Shown: positions 17,243-24,691 of the stretch, piece by piece | Numbering within the stretch: position 1 is the first letter of the stretch | Layout: each line of letters opens with the position of its first letter | Origin: Pseudomonas sp. BN411 | GTDB taxonomy: Bacteria; Pseudomonadota; Gammaproteobacteria; Pseudomonadales; Pseudomonadaceae | Assembly (NCBI RefSeq): GCF_029871235.1 | Contig: NZ_SSOM01000069.1 | Span: 1-64,000 of the forward strand | Length of the DNA stretch: 64,000 nt | Direction: 5' to 3' | Program-made: the position numbers and the translations under genes | The notes under the pieces: model-generated | Database searches by the model: none | Told to the model about the DNA's origin: nothing | The model's input: the letters and a program-made list of their open reading frames with translations, nothing else

Positions 17243-18127
17243 TCAGGCCCGTGTGTCCTGGGCCAGAACCCGCGAAAGCACGCGAGCGAGTTCCTTCACC
17301 ATTGGGTCTGCTGCGGGGCGGTGCAGCAGCGCCACCTCGAACACATCCACTGACGGCAAGCCGGTGTTCTTCGGCACCACGGCGTGGCCCGCCGTCACTG
17401 CGCGCAGTGGCAGCAGGCCGATGCCCATGCCGTCGGCAATGGCCGACTGGATGCCGGAGAGGCTCGAACTGGTGAAGCTGATGTGCCAGCGCCGGCCCAC
17501 GGCTTCCAGGGCGGCGATCATCTCGTCGCGGTAAACCCCGCGCGGCGGGAAGGTAACGATGGGCAGTGGGTCGAGGTCGATGCAAGGGTTCTTCGCGCTA
17601 TCCACCCAGCGCGTCTTCTCCGGCCAGCAGGCCACCGCCTCGCGGCTGTTCTGGCGTTGCTTGAGCAGTACCAGGTCCAGCTCGCCACGGTCGTAGCTGG
17701 CGGAAAGATCGCGGCTGAGGCCGCTGGTGACCTCCAGCTTCACCTGCGGGTAGCGCCGGTTGAAGGCGGCCAACTGCTCGGTGGTGCGTCCGCTGGCGAA
17801 GTCATCCGGCACGCCGATGCGCACCGTCAGCGCCACCGTGGCGCCGGACAGCGCCTCGACCATCTCATCGTTCAGCGCCAGCAATCGCCGCGCATAGCCC
17901 AGCAGTGTCTCGCCGGCGTCGGTGGGCAGTACGTCACGGTTGCCGCGCTCCAGCAGGCGATGCCCGGCCATCTCTTCCAGGCGGCGGATCTTCTGGCTGA
18001 TGGTGGATTGGGTCGAATGTAGGCGCGTCGCGGCGGTGGTGAAGCTGCCGCAGTCGGCCACCGTGACGATGGCCCGGAGCAGGTCGAGGTCGAACAGGCG
18101 GGTATTCGATTTGTCACTTTCGCTCAT
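17243..18127 (-). CDS. LysR-family transcriptional regulator
   Basis: A 294-residue LTTR with the HTH FDLDLLRAIVTVADCGSFTTAATRLHSTQSTISQKIRRLEEMAGHRLL and a substrate-binding domain from about residue 100. The Met at 18127 is chosen over one 20 codons earlier because it gives the usual LTTR N-terminal length. It lies 186 bp upstream of allE on the same strand, so control of allE is a plausible inference rather than something the sequence shows. Confidence 0.87.
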   Translation of the reverse strand: MSESDKSNTRLFDLDLLRAIVTVADCGSFTTAATRLHSTQSTISQKIRRLEEMAGHRLLERGNRDVLPTDAGETLLGYARRLLALNDEMVEALSGATVALTVRIGVPDDFASGRTTEQLAAFNRRYPQVKLEVTSGLSRDLSASYDRGELDLVLLKQRQNSREAVACWPEKTRWVDSAKNPCIDLDPLPIVTFPPRGVYRDEMIAALEAVGRRWHISFTSSSLSGIQSAIADGMGIGLLPLRAVTAGHAVVPKNTGLPSVDVFEVALLHRPAADPMVKELARVLSRVLAQDTRA

Positions 18128-18257
18128 GGCGGTATCGATTTTCTGAATGTCGATTCCGCTTTTATCAGCTCGCTTGAACGTCGGCAATGTGTTGGCCGGC
18201 GGTAATGCAAAGGGCCTGAATGCGTTGGCGCGTCCAGGCCCTTTTGCTGGTTGGGGT

Positions 18258-18767
18258 TCAGCGGGTTTCCAGGCGGCTCAGGGAGTGGCCGGCGACGAAT
18301 ATGGAAGCGGCGAGCAGCCCCAGGTCCTTGAGGAGGAACTGGCCCGGCGCGACGCTGATGCCGGGGAAGCCAACGCTGGGCTCAATCACGCCGGGCGTCG
18401 AGAACATGAAGCTCAGCGTGGTGAAAAACAGCCCGGCGGAGAGGGCACCACCCACCAGCGAAAGCTTCGGCGACAGCAACCGCCCCGCAATCAGGAGGCC
18501 GATGGACACCTCGAGGAAACCGAGCAGGGTGGAGAAGGTCCGCACGCTGAACAGATCGTACAACCAGCCCAGCAGCGGACTGTTACTCACGAGGGGAACC
18601 AGCCCCTCTGCTTCGTACTGCGTGAACTTCATGCCGCCGAACCAGAAGTAGATGACGGCGAGGGCGAAGTAGATGCCATAGGTTCCGATTGCGGTGGTGA
18701 AAGCCCCGAGGGACAGGTTGTTCGACTGAGCGGTGTTGGCATTGCCGGTGATGTTCAAAGTATTCAT
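18258..18767 (-). CDS. DUF417 (YkgB/RclC-like) inner-membrane protein
   Basis: A 169-residue membrane protein with four hydrophobic helices. The segments YFALAVIYFWFGGMKFTQYEAEGLVPLVSNSPLL and LLGFLEVSIGLLIAGRLLSP are typical of the DUF417 family, related to DoxX and including RclC of the reactive-chlorine response. The Met at 18767 is chosen because the upstream extension is not hydrophobic and does not match. It may be co-directional with the LysR gene but sits upstream of it, 130 bp away. Confidence 0.8.
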   Translation of the reverse strand: MNTLNITGNANTAQSNNLSLGAFTTAIGTYGIYFALAVIYFWFGGMKFTQYEAEGLVPLVSNSPLLGWLYDLFSVRTFSTLLGFLEVSIGLLIAGRLLSPKLSLVGGALSAGLFFTTLSFMFSTPGVIEPSVGFPGISVAPGQFLLKDLGLLAASIFVAGHSLSRLETR

Positions 18768-19203
18768 TTGTCGTGCTTCTCGTAACTTGGCTAGGGGCGT
18801 CCCGACGCAACTGGCTAAGCGGCCGGGGGACGATGGATCAACGTGCAACCTGCGTGAAAACAACCGAGTCGTTGTTCCGTGCCCCTCACGCCAGGGGGCG
18901 TCAGTTACCGACCACATTCGAGCCGTTGATGGGTTATCTCCCGCTGACCCCACGCGGTATGCGTTGGGCGTGGAGATAGTGTTGCCTCGCGCGCCTAGCT
19001 TTTGGGTTCAGAAAATACGAATTTTGATGCAGATCGTCTAAATGCGGCGGGGGGATGTGCTGGGCCATCCGCCGGAATGAAAAGAGTCAGGCGGGCCCGG
19101 GACGTCGTGGTTTTGGAGGGAATGTTTCGAAGCAGCGGGCTACGCACAGCCCGCTGCGTGATTTCTATTGCGTCCTTCAGGGAAGGCCATGGACCGACGG
19201 TGA
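18768..19203. other. 436-bp gap without a supported gene
   Basis: No reading frame here looks coding. The only structure I see is a 10-bp perfect stem at 19132-19141/19148-19157 (GCAGCGGGCT/AGCCCGCTGC) with a six-base loop. It lies just past the 3' end of the small gene at 19204 and could act as its terminator, although the following bases are not a clean T run. Confidence 0.5.
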
Positions 19204-19437
19204 TCAGAGATCGGTGCTCTGACTCCAGGGATCGCTGCTCTTCGCGCGCCGGTCGACCTGGCGGCGGTCCTGCTCGAAGCGGATCGACTGACGACGATCA
19301 GTGCCCTTGCGCCGATCACCCCCTCCACGGGTATCGATCTTGAACACCGCTTTACCTCGGGAAGAAGGCGCAGCTGCAGTTGGCGCAATGGGCTCAAGGT
19401 TGAGTTCGTCGGGGTTCAGTTTGTCGTCAGTGTTCAT
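19204..19437 (-). CDS. Small charged protein with DRR repeats (paralog at 22194)
   Basis: A 77-residue hydrophilic protein. The N-terminus MNTDDKLNPDELNLEPIAP is followed by SSRGKAVFKIDTRGGG and then a run of DRR motifs (GGDRRKG, TDRRQ, QDRRQ, VDRRA). GGAG lies eight bases upstream of the ATG at 19437. A second copy of the N-terminal half and of the upstream DNA occurs at 22194-22452. There is no signal peptide or membrane segment. Arg-rich repeats suggest nucleic-acid or acidic-partner binding, but this is only inference. I do not recognise the family. Confidence 0.7.
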   Translation of the reverse strand: MNTDDKLNPDELNLEPIAPTAAAPSSRGKAVFKIDTRGGGDRRKGTDRRQSIRFEQDRRQVDRRAKSSDPWSQSTDL

Positions 19438-19520
19438 CTCTGTGCTCCGGTGGATCGACTTCTGAACTGAGGGTAGATCGGGGTTTTTCCCCGTACTTGG
19501 GGGATGGAACGAGCGGGCGA
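19438..19520 (-). promoter_or_regulatory. Upstream region shared with the 22194 paralog
   Basis: Three blocks recur upstream of both small paralogs at nearly identical distances from the ATG: CTCCGGTGG (19445-19453, containing the ribosome-binding site), TAGATCGG (19474-19481) and GGGATGGAA-GAGCGGGCGA (19501-19520), written on the plus strand. The conservation points to a common promoter or leader. Confidence 0.55.
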
Positions 19521-19883
19521 TTACGGGGGGCTGACGGGCAGGGAGGGGCACGAATGATCCGGAGGGGGCAGACGGCCTTGCCAGTCTTCCTGAATGTTCA
19601 CGCCCGGTTTGCTGCGTGAGTGGCTTGTCTGGATGAAAGAGGTATGGGGATTAGAGAAGCCCTTGCTTTTTGATGGTCAGGAAACTTCTGCCTTTTTGCA
19701 TGAATATTCCCAGTTTCTTGTCATTTAGATAATTCGAGAAGAAGTATTGTAAGAGATTTCTGATTTTGAGTTTCCCTAAGAGCTATTTCTGCGTGAGGAG
19801 GGGTTAGGAATCTAATGGTTGGTTCTTGTTGGATTTGAGTTCAAGTGCTCTGCTCTAGGTGCTCTAAGAATGGAGGAAGAGTG
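19521..19883. other. AT-rich gap at the start of a low-GC island
   Basis: From about 19600 the base composition drops sharply below the flanking genes. I see no supported gene. A 31-codon frame at 19633-19728 (starting MKEVWGLEK) lacks a good ribosome-binding site and is not called. The stretch probably carries the promoter of the radical SAM gene. Confidence 0.5.
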
Positions 19884-20285
19884 ATGAGCGAACGTGAGGG
19901 GCCAAATAAGAGGTTTGAAGATGTAAGGCAAGAAGTGAAGAGTATGCGGTCCTCCTTGTATCATCTTACGAACAAGTGCAATTCGCGCTGCAAGGGTTGC
20001 TGGTTCTTCGAGTTTGAATTTGATACTCGAGTTCACGAATTGGATGATATAGAGGTTTGGCAAGAACGGGGGCGACAAGAGGCTGAGCGTGGAATAAATG
20101 CTCCGCTTCTAATTAGCGGTGAACCGTCAATTTTTCTTGATTGGGTCAAGTTTTTCATGGAGTACATGCCAATGGTTACGGTCTCAACCAATGGGCTAAA
20201 AAAGATACCTGGTCCTATTTCAGTCAGTTTGTATGGTCACGATATCATCCGAGAAATCGAGGCCACCTCCCTGTCGAGGAGGTGA
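19884..20285 (+). pseudogene. Truncated radical SAM protein
   Basis: A 133-residue product starting at an ATG with GGAGGA six bases upstream. YHLTNKCNSRCKGCW contains the CxxxCxxC cluster motif that binds the 4Fe-4S/SAM site, followed by LLISGEPS, the GE motif for SAM, and MVTVSTNGL, the third strand. The frame stops at TGA soon after ISVSLYG, about half way through a normal radical SAM barrel, so the later strands are missing. The truncated end carries the AGGAGG used by the next gene. Composition is AT-rich. It is either a decayed remnant or, less likely, a minimal functional form. Confidence 0.65.
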
Positions 20286-20290
20286 TTTGA

Positions 20291-21169
20291 ATGCGTATTG
20301 AGAAGATCGATCTATACGGCAACGGAAAATTCTTCGTTCGCGAGTTCTGTCCTATCCGCGAGCCAGTTGGTCACCTGGTGGTCATCTGTGGTGGACTCGG
20401 GATCAATGCAGTGTTCTATCAATCCTTTGCGCGCTGGCTTACTGAAAAGGGCTGTTGCGTAGTGACCTTCGATCATCGTGGTCTCGGTCTCAATGTAGTT
20501 CCCGACGAAGAGATGGCGGAGATTGATTTGGAGACCTGGCTCAGCCAAGACCTGAGTACCATCCTATATTGGCTACGCCTGAAATATCCCGATTTGCCAC
20601 TTTGCTGCGTCGGACACAGCTTCGGTGGCGCGACCCTGGGGGCGTCTCCAGCAATTGGGTTGGTGGATCGTATCGTGCTGGTGTCGGCGCAGAGTGGCTA
20701 CATGGGGCATTTCGATCCTCGCATCCGGGCGTTGCTCGGCATGTATGTGTATGTCCTGATCCCACTGCTGGTTCCAATACGAGGTTATTTTCCGGCGAAG
20801 AAGATTGGTGCTGGAGAAAACATTCCCCGAAAGGTGATTCATCGCTGGCGGCGATGGGTGCAGGCGCCGGGATACATTCAGGCTGACTACGGACTGAACC
20901 GGGAAGGATATCGGAGGTTCAAGGGAACGCTCGCGGCGCTGGCGTTCAGCGATGACCGTATGGCCCCCCTGAGCAGCGTTGCGGAGGTCGTTGACTACTA
21001 CAGCCAGGCCTCACATTCATCACTACAGAGCATTTCCCCTGAAGAGACGGGTATGAACGAGATAGGGCATTTCAAGATGTTCTCTCGCGATGCTTCGGAA
21101 GCAGTCTGGCCTCTGATTCATCAGAGTCTGGTTTCATCGCCGGACTGGCTTGGCGGCATTCGCTACTGA
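20291..21169 (+). CDS. Alpha/beta hydrolase (COG4757-like)
   Basis: A 292-residue hydrolase. After the oxyanion segment VVICGGLGINAVFYQSFARWL comes FDHRGLG, the nucleophile motif GHSFGG, Asp in FSDDRMAP and His in EIGHFKMF, completing a triad. The overall pattern resembles the COG4757/UCP037442 group. AGGAGGTGA sits five bases before the ATG and lies inside the end of the preceding radical SAM frame, so the two are probably translationally coupled. GC is lower than in the flanking core genes. The substrate is unknown. Confidence 0.78.
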   Translation: MRIEKIDLYGNGKFFVREFCPIREPVGHLVVICGGLGINAVFYQSFARWLTEKGCCVVTFDHRGLGLNVVPDEEMAEIDLETWLSQDLSTILYWLRLKYPDLPLCCVGHSFGGATLGASPAIGLVDRIVLVSAQSGYMGHFDPRIRALLGMYVYVLIPLLVPIRGYFPAKKIGAGENIPRKVIHRWRRWVQAPGYIQADYGLNREGYRRFKGTLAALAFSDDRMAPLSSVAEVVDYYSQASHSSLQSISPEETGMNEIGHFKMFSRDASEAVWPLIHQSLVSSPDWLGGIRY

Positions 21170-21225
21170 GCACTCTCAACTTCTCGACGGCTATTAGCGT
21201 TGGAGGTTGAGCAGTACAGTTTTTG

Positions 21226-21281
21226 CGATACCCATCGGTTTCGTCACGATGGGTATCGCTCCGCTCCACCTCATCCTACTC
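21226..21281. repeat. REP-like hairpin (GTAGGATGGG family)
   Basis: GCGATACCCATCG and CGATGGGTATCGC form the arms, followed by CTCCACCTCATCCTAC. The element lies between the alpha/beta hydrolase and the dioxygenase gene. Confidence 0.75.
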
Positions 21282-21457
21282 ATTGCGCCCGCTCGGCCTG
21301 CGATTCAATCCGGGCGGAGTGGTTTCCATCACACTGGCAATCCGGCCTGGCGAGGTACTGGCCTATGGCTAGACTCATCAGGCACACGCCTCGTCGTCCG
21401 GGAAGTCTGGCGTGCCGTCGTCACTGTGGCCGGGCCCTTGATGGGGAGGAGGCGGGT

Positions 21458-22117
21458 GTGGACAAGCATGCATTGGCGGGCATCTCGCGGCGTCACTTCC
21501 TGGGCGGCGGTATGGTGCTTCTGGGCGGTGGACTGTTGGCAAGGTCGGCCCTCGCGCAGCAGGGTTGCCCAATCACCCAGGGCGATATCCTCGGTCCCTA
21601 CTACCGCTTCGGTGCACCCTTCCAGTCACGATTGGCCGGGCCCGAAGAACCGGGTGAGCGTCTGGTGGTGACCGGCACCGTGTTCAGCGCGGATTGCCGC
21701 ACGCCGGTACCGAACGCGCTGGTGGAAGTCTGGCAGGCCAACGGCGCCGGCCTGTACGACACCGAAACGCCCGGCAACTACACCGACAAGGGCAACTTCC
21801 GCCTGCGCGGCATGCTCTACACCGACGCCCAGGGCAAGTACCGCATCGAGACCGTGATGCCGGGTCGCTACCCCGTGCCACCGAACCTGCCGGGGCTGGA
21901 GAAATACGGCGGGATCATGCGCCCCGCGCACATCCATTTTCGGGTCATGGAGGCGCTCCATGTGCCCGTGACCTTGCAGCTCTACTTCAAGGGCGACCCC
22001 TTCATCGCCAGCGACCCCTGGGCCCACGAGCGGACCACCAACACCATCGAACTGGAACAGGACGGCGAGTTGCGCAGAGGTGTGTTCGACATCGTGCTGG
22101 CGCGGGGCTTTGCGTGA
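21458..22117 (+). CDS. Tat-exported intradiol ring-cleavage dioxygenase-like protein
   Basis: A 219-residue protein starting at a GTG with GGGAGGAGG five bases upstream; no suitable ATG exists near the signal sequence. The N-terminus has the twin-arginine motif SRRHFLGGG followed by a hydrophobic stretch and ALAQQ, so export by Tat is expected. The mature part is a protocatechuate-dioxygenase-type beta sandwich: GPYYRFGAPF, VEVWQANGAGLY, YTDAQGKYRIETVMPGRYP and RPAHIHFRV contain the two Tyr and two His that bind non-haem Fe(III). The substrate of exported members is not known. Confidence 0.82.
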   Translation: MDKHALAGISRRHFLGGGMVLLGGGLLARSALAQQGCPITQGDILGPYYRFGAPFQSRLAGPEEPGERLVVTGTVFSADCRTPVPNALVEVWQANGAGLYDTETPGNYTDKGNFRLRGMLYTDAQGKYRIETVMPGRYPVPPNLPGLEKYGGIMRPAHIHFRVMEALHVPVTLQLYFKGDPFIASDPWAHERTTNTIELEQDGELRRGVFDIVLARGFA

Positions 22118-22151
22118 CCTCGCCTAGCGGACGTGGCCTCCGGGGGTAGCT

Positions 22152-22207
22152 CGTAGGATGGCGTGGAGCGAAGCGATACCCATCAATGGAGCGCTATGGA
22201 TTTCGTT
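22152..22207. repeat. REP-like element overlapping a small gene end
   Basis: CGTAGGATGGCGTGGAGCGAAGCGATACCCATCAATG belongs to the GTAGGATGGG family and continues into GGAGCG-TATGGATTTCG, as at 53126-53205. It overlaps the 3' end of the small frame at 22194. Confidence 0.75.
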
Positions 22208-22367
22208 CCTCGTGGTGCGCCCGATCCATTCCACTGGCTCGCCCATCACCGCTGCAGCGCGTTTCGATCTGGAACCGCGCCTTGCCCCGCGCGGACGGCG
22301 TTGGCTCTGAAGGATCGATGGGTTTCCGGCTGAGTTTGTCGAGGTTCGGCTTGTCGTTCGTATTCAT
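22194..22367 (-). CDS. Small paralog of the 19204 protein, 3' end altered
   Basis: A 57-residue frame. Its first 36 residues (MNTNDKPNLDKLSRKPIDPS, then TPSARGKARFQIETR) align well with MNTDDKLNPDELNLEPIAP and SSRGKAVFKIDTR of the 19204 protein. The DRR repeat tail is missing: after CSGDGR the frame runs into a REP-like repeat and stops at TAG. The upstream blocks are conserved too, so a locus was duplicated and the copy was truncated by repeat insertion or decay. It may be a pseudogene. Confidence 0.6.
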   Translation of the reverse strand: MNTNDKPNLDKLSRKPIDPSEPTPSARGKARFQIETRCSGDGRASGMDRAHHEERNP

Positions 22368-22741
22368 CGTTTCTCACTCCGGTGGGGCGCCAACAACCAG
22401 AGGTTAGATCGGCGATTGCTGCCTCACCTGAGGGATGGAATGAGCGGGCGAAAGGGCCTGCCGATGGGCGTTTGCGTGTTCCTGCGATACGTCGTAACCC
22501 CGGCTGCAGTCTGGGTTTCGCCACACCCTTGAGCTGGCCGTTCAGGCGCCCGATTGCCGCCAGAAAGTTGCACTTGCGTAGTAATCCTTATTGCACCTAT
22601 TGCGTTCTTTGGTAGCGGTTTTACTTCATGCGCTTGACGCGTGTGACCTGTCATTACAATTCTTGCCGCCGCAAACCCATCGGAAATAACAATAACTATC
22701 CAGCAATGCCCTTCTGTGGCTGCGGAACAAGGAGTTCTGTG
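22368..22741. promoter_or_regulatory. 374-bp gap: shared upstream blocks, then nothing evident
   Basis: CTCCGGTGG (22377-22385), TAGATCGG (22405-22412) and GGGATGGAA-GAGCGGGCGA (22432-22451) repeat the upstream region of the 19204 gene with spacing equal to within one base. The remaining part up to 22741 shows only the AAGGAG site of the next gene. Confidence 0.5.
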
Positions 22742-23146
22742 ATGCTTGGTTACTACGCGCAATACAGCAAGGAATACATCACCACCCTGATGATCGTGAC
22801 CACGCTGTTTTTTGCCCTGCCGATATTCATTGCCCCGCTAGCCTGGGCAAGAGCCATGCGCTGGACCATTCCGGAGCATAAGCACCTGGCTATCTATTTC
22901 GGCCGATGCCTTGGCGCCTTTATCCTCATCGTTGAAATAACCATGTTGCGCTCTGTCACGACTGGTACCAGTTATAGCTATGCCTTCGATATTCTCTTTC
23001 TGGTGTTCACGCTGATGTTTGTCGTGCATGTATATGGCGCAATAAAACGAATCCAGCCGATCACCGAAACATTGGAGATAGGCTTCTGGATGATCCTCTT
23101 CGTGCTCAATGTCTTGTTCTATCCGGCTGCCACTATCACACTTTGA
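22742..23146 (+). CDS. Hypothetical four-helix inner-membrane protein
   Basis: A 134-residue protein with four strong hydrophobic segments (about residues 12-32, 45-66, 76-98 and 110-131). The ATG at 22742 has AAGGAG six to seven bases upstream. Composition is less GC-rich than the core genes around it. I do not recognise a family and see no conserved polar motif within the helices that would identify transport or enzymatic function. Confidence 0.65.
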   Translation: MLGYYAQYSKEYITTLMIVTTLFFALPIFIAPLAWARAMRWTIPEHKHLAIYFGRCLGAFILIVEITMLRSVTTGTSYSYAFDILFLVFTLMFVVHVYGAIKRIQPITETLEIGFWMILFVLNVLFYPAATITL

Positions 23147-23176
23147 TCCTTGTGGCCTGCAAGTTGCTCTACCGAT

Positions 23177-23240
23177 TCGTAGGATGGGTAGAGCGGAGCG
23201 AAACCCATCAATCTTGTCGCGGTGGGCATCGCTCCGCTTG
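23177..23240. repeat. REP-like hairpin (GTAGGATGGG family)
   Basis: CGTAGGATGGGTAGAGCGGAGCGAAACCCATC followed by GGTGGGCATCGCTCCGC. It lies between the convergent membrane-protein and BRO-N genes. Confidence 0.75.
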
Positions 23241-23257
23241 CTGAGCACCGCTTCAGA

Positions 23258-23767
23258 TCAGCCGATCACAATCGGCGGGCGCTGGAGCAGGTCCGGGCAA
23301 TCGCCCAGATACAACCACGCCTTGCCCTGCCAATGCAGCACTTCGATATCCCGTTCCTGCCACTGGATCAATTCGCGGTAGGGGCCTCTGCCGTGGAAAC
23401 GTTCCTCTTCCCGCAGGCGAGGAATCACCTCGCGGGTCAGCCATTGGCGGATGCAGCGATTTTCCGGGTGGTAGTAGATGATCAGCACGGCATAGACGCC
23501 GGACTCGCTGATCAGCAATTCCTGTTCGAAGTCGCCATGGCTGTTGCGCATCCAGACGCGCTGCAACTGGTCTTCATCCAGGTTGCGCGACACACGCTCA
23601 GGCAGCGGCGCATGGTTGATCAACCGGGCCAGATCGCTGGCGGAAAACCAGGGCTCTTCATCCAGCAGCACCGCGCGCAACTGGCGCTTGTGGCGGATGA
23701 AGGTGGCGGGCATCAGGACTTCGGCGTGCGGGGGAGGGGCGGGGTGAAACTGGGGGAACTCGGGCAT
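23258..23767 (-). CDS. BRO-N domain protein (phage antirepressor-like)
   Basis: A 169-residue product from the Met at 23767, with AGAGG eight bases upstream. Residues about 20-125 match the BRO-N/antirepressor fold: RHKRQLRAVLLDEEPWFSASDLARLINHAP, LISESGVYAVLIIYYHPENRCIRQWLTREVIPRLR. No C-terminal DNA-binding or KilA-C domain follows. The frame stays open to an ATG at 23935, and the upstream residues (LAPAQNLCSVGSGLIQDPKG, then PVSGGFLSS) resemble the Ash/Icd leader peptides that precede phage antirepressors, so a 225-residue fusion is possible. No other phage genes are present. Confidence 0.78.
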   Translation of the reverse strand: MPEFPQFHPAPPPHAEVLMPATFIRHKRQLRAVLLDEEPWFSASDLARLINHAPLPERVSRNLDEDQLQRVWMRNSHGDFEQELLISESGVYAVLIIYYHPENRCIRQWLTREVIPRLREEERFHGRGPYRELIQWQERDIEVLHWQGKAWLYLGDCPDLLQRPPIVIG

Positions 23768-23813
23768 ATCCATTACCTCTGGTCGCTTCTTAGGGCTTGG
23801 TTGGAGTCGGGAG

Positions 23814-23983
23814 CTAAGAAACCCACCAGAGACGGGCCGGACGTATTCCCCTTTCGGGTCTTGTATTAGTCCACTCCCGACAGAGCAGAGGTTTTGTGCG
23901 GGTGCGAGTATGCCGCAGGCACAAAAAAGCCGCATAGCTGTCGGGTGCGGAGGACCGCTCTGGTGTTAGGCGTTTCTTAGGCG
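23814..23983 (-). ncRNA. Candidate C4-type antisense RNA with its targets
   Basis: On the minus strand, an upstream segment CTAAGAAAC-N5-ACACCAGAG (23980-23958) is complementary to CTCTGGTGGGTTTCTTAG downstream (23831-23814), and CACCCGACAG (23947-23938) is complementary to CTGTCGGG-AGTG (23883-23872). The order a'-b'-b-a in front of an Ash-like leader and an antirepressor-like gene is the layout of C4 antisense RNA systems of phages P1, P7 and P4. RNA ends are not determined. Confidence 0.5.
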
Positions 23984-24067
23984 CCGGGGACAGAGGCTAT
24001 GGGCGGAGCAGGGAAGCGGCAATGCAGTTGCAGCGTGGGATTTGGCTGATTGGGAGGCGTGAAGCCG

Positions 24068-24098
24068 TGTAGGGTGGATGACGCTCCTTTCATCCGCC
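24068..24098. repeat. Left REP of the RAYT unit (GTAGGGTGGATGACGC family)
   Basis: A 31-bp element TGTAGGGTGGATGACGC followed by TCCTTTCATCCGCC. It is inverted relative to 24692-24722 and differs from it at two positions. The 351-bp gap 23768-24118 also holds the C4-like segment. Confidence 0.9.
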
Positions 24099-24118
24099 AA
24101 GCAGAGCCAATCCCCCGC

Positions 24119-24652
24119 TCATTCACCCCAATTACCCGCATCGTTCTCCAAAGCATCACCCGCCCAATCCACCGGATAAATCCCATCTCGCACCGCTCGG
24201 TGAAAGCTCGAATACGGCCAATCCCTCACGCTTTGTACGTGACCATGTTTGACCGGATTGAAGTGGATGTAATCGAAGTGCCGCTGGTAATCGAGGTCGT
24301 CGCGAATCAGGTGTTCCCAATAGCGGCGCTGCCAGATTCCCCGTTCACCACGGGCGTGTTGGGGATAGGTGCGTGATTCGGCATTCGACAAGCGTTTCGA
24401 GAAAGCGAATTTGATCGCCTTCCAACGATCCGCAAACGCCATGTCGCCAGGAGGCAGCGTCCAGAGGCAGTGCATATGTTCGGGTAGCACAACCCAGGCA
24501 TCGATATGGAACGGGTGACGTTGTTTTACAGAACGGACCACGGTGCGCAGCAAGTCGATTTCACGCACCAGCAGGTTGTCGCGGCGGTCGCGCAGATTGA
24601 CGGTAAAGAAGTACGTGCCGCCCGGCATCCGTGCACGGCGGTAGTTGGACAT
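24119..24652 (-). CDS. REP-associated tyrosine transposase (RAYT)
   Basis: A 177-residue Y1 (IS200/IS605-like) HUH-family nuclease. MPGGTYFFTVNLRDRR, the HUH-type metal motif in VVLPEHMHCLWTLP (His-x-His) and the C-terminal YIHFNPVKHG region with WPYSSFHR are hallmarks of TnpA-REP. A Tyr in this C-terminal helix (YIHFNPV or DYQRHFDY) should be the nucleophile. AGGAGGAG lies just before the ATG. The gene is bracketed by inverted REPs at 24068-24098 and 24692-24722, so the unit is a REPtron; such enzymes are domesticated and process REP hairpins with a GTAG foot. Confidence 0.93.
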   Translation of the reverse strand: MSNYRRARMPGGTYFFTVNLRDRRDNLLVREIDLLRTVVRSVKQRHPFHIDAWVVLPEHMHCLWTLPPGDMAFADRWKAIKFAFSKRLSNAESRTYPQHARGERGIWQRRYWEHLIRDDLDYQRHFDYIHFNPVKHGHVQSVRDWPYSSFHRAVRDGIYPVDWAGDALENDAGNWGE

Positions 24653-24691
24653 GACTCCTCCTGAGTCTTTGGGCCTTGTGTCTTGGAGGGT

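Noticed and set aside
19633-19728. A 31-residue frame (MKEVWGLEK...) upstream of the radical SAM gene, considered as a precursor peptide.
   Set aside because: No good ribosome-binding site, no leader/core features I can defend, and the radical SAM partner is truncated. It is mentioned only as something to check.
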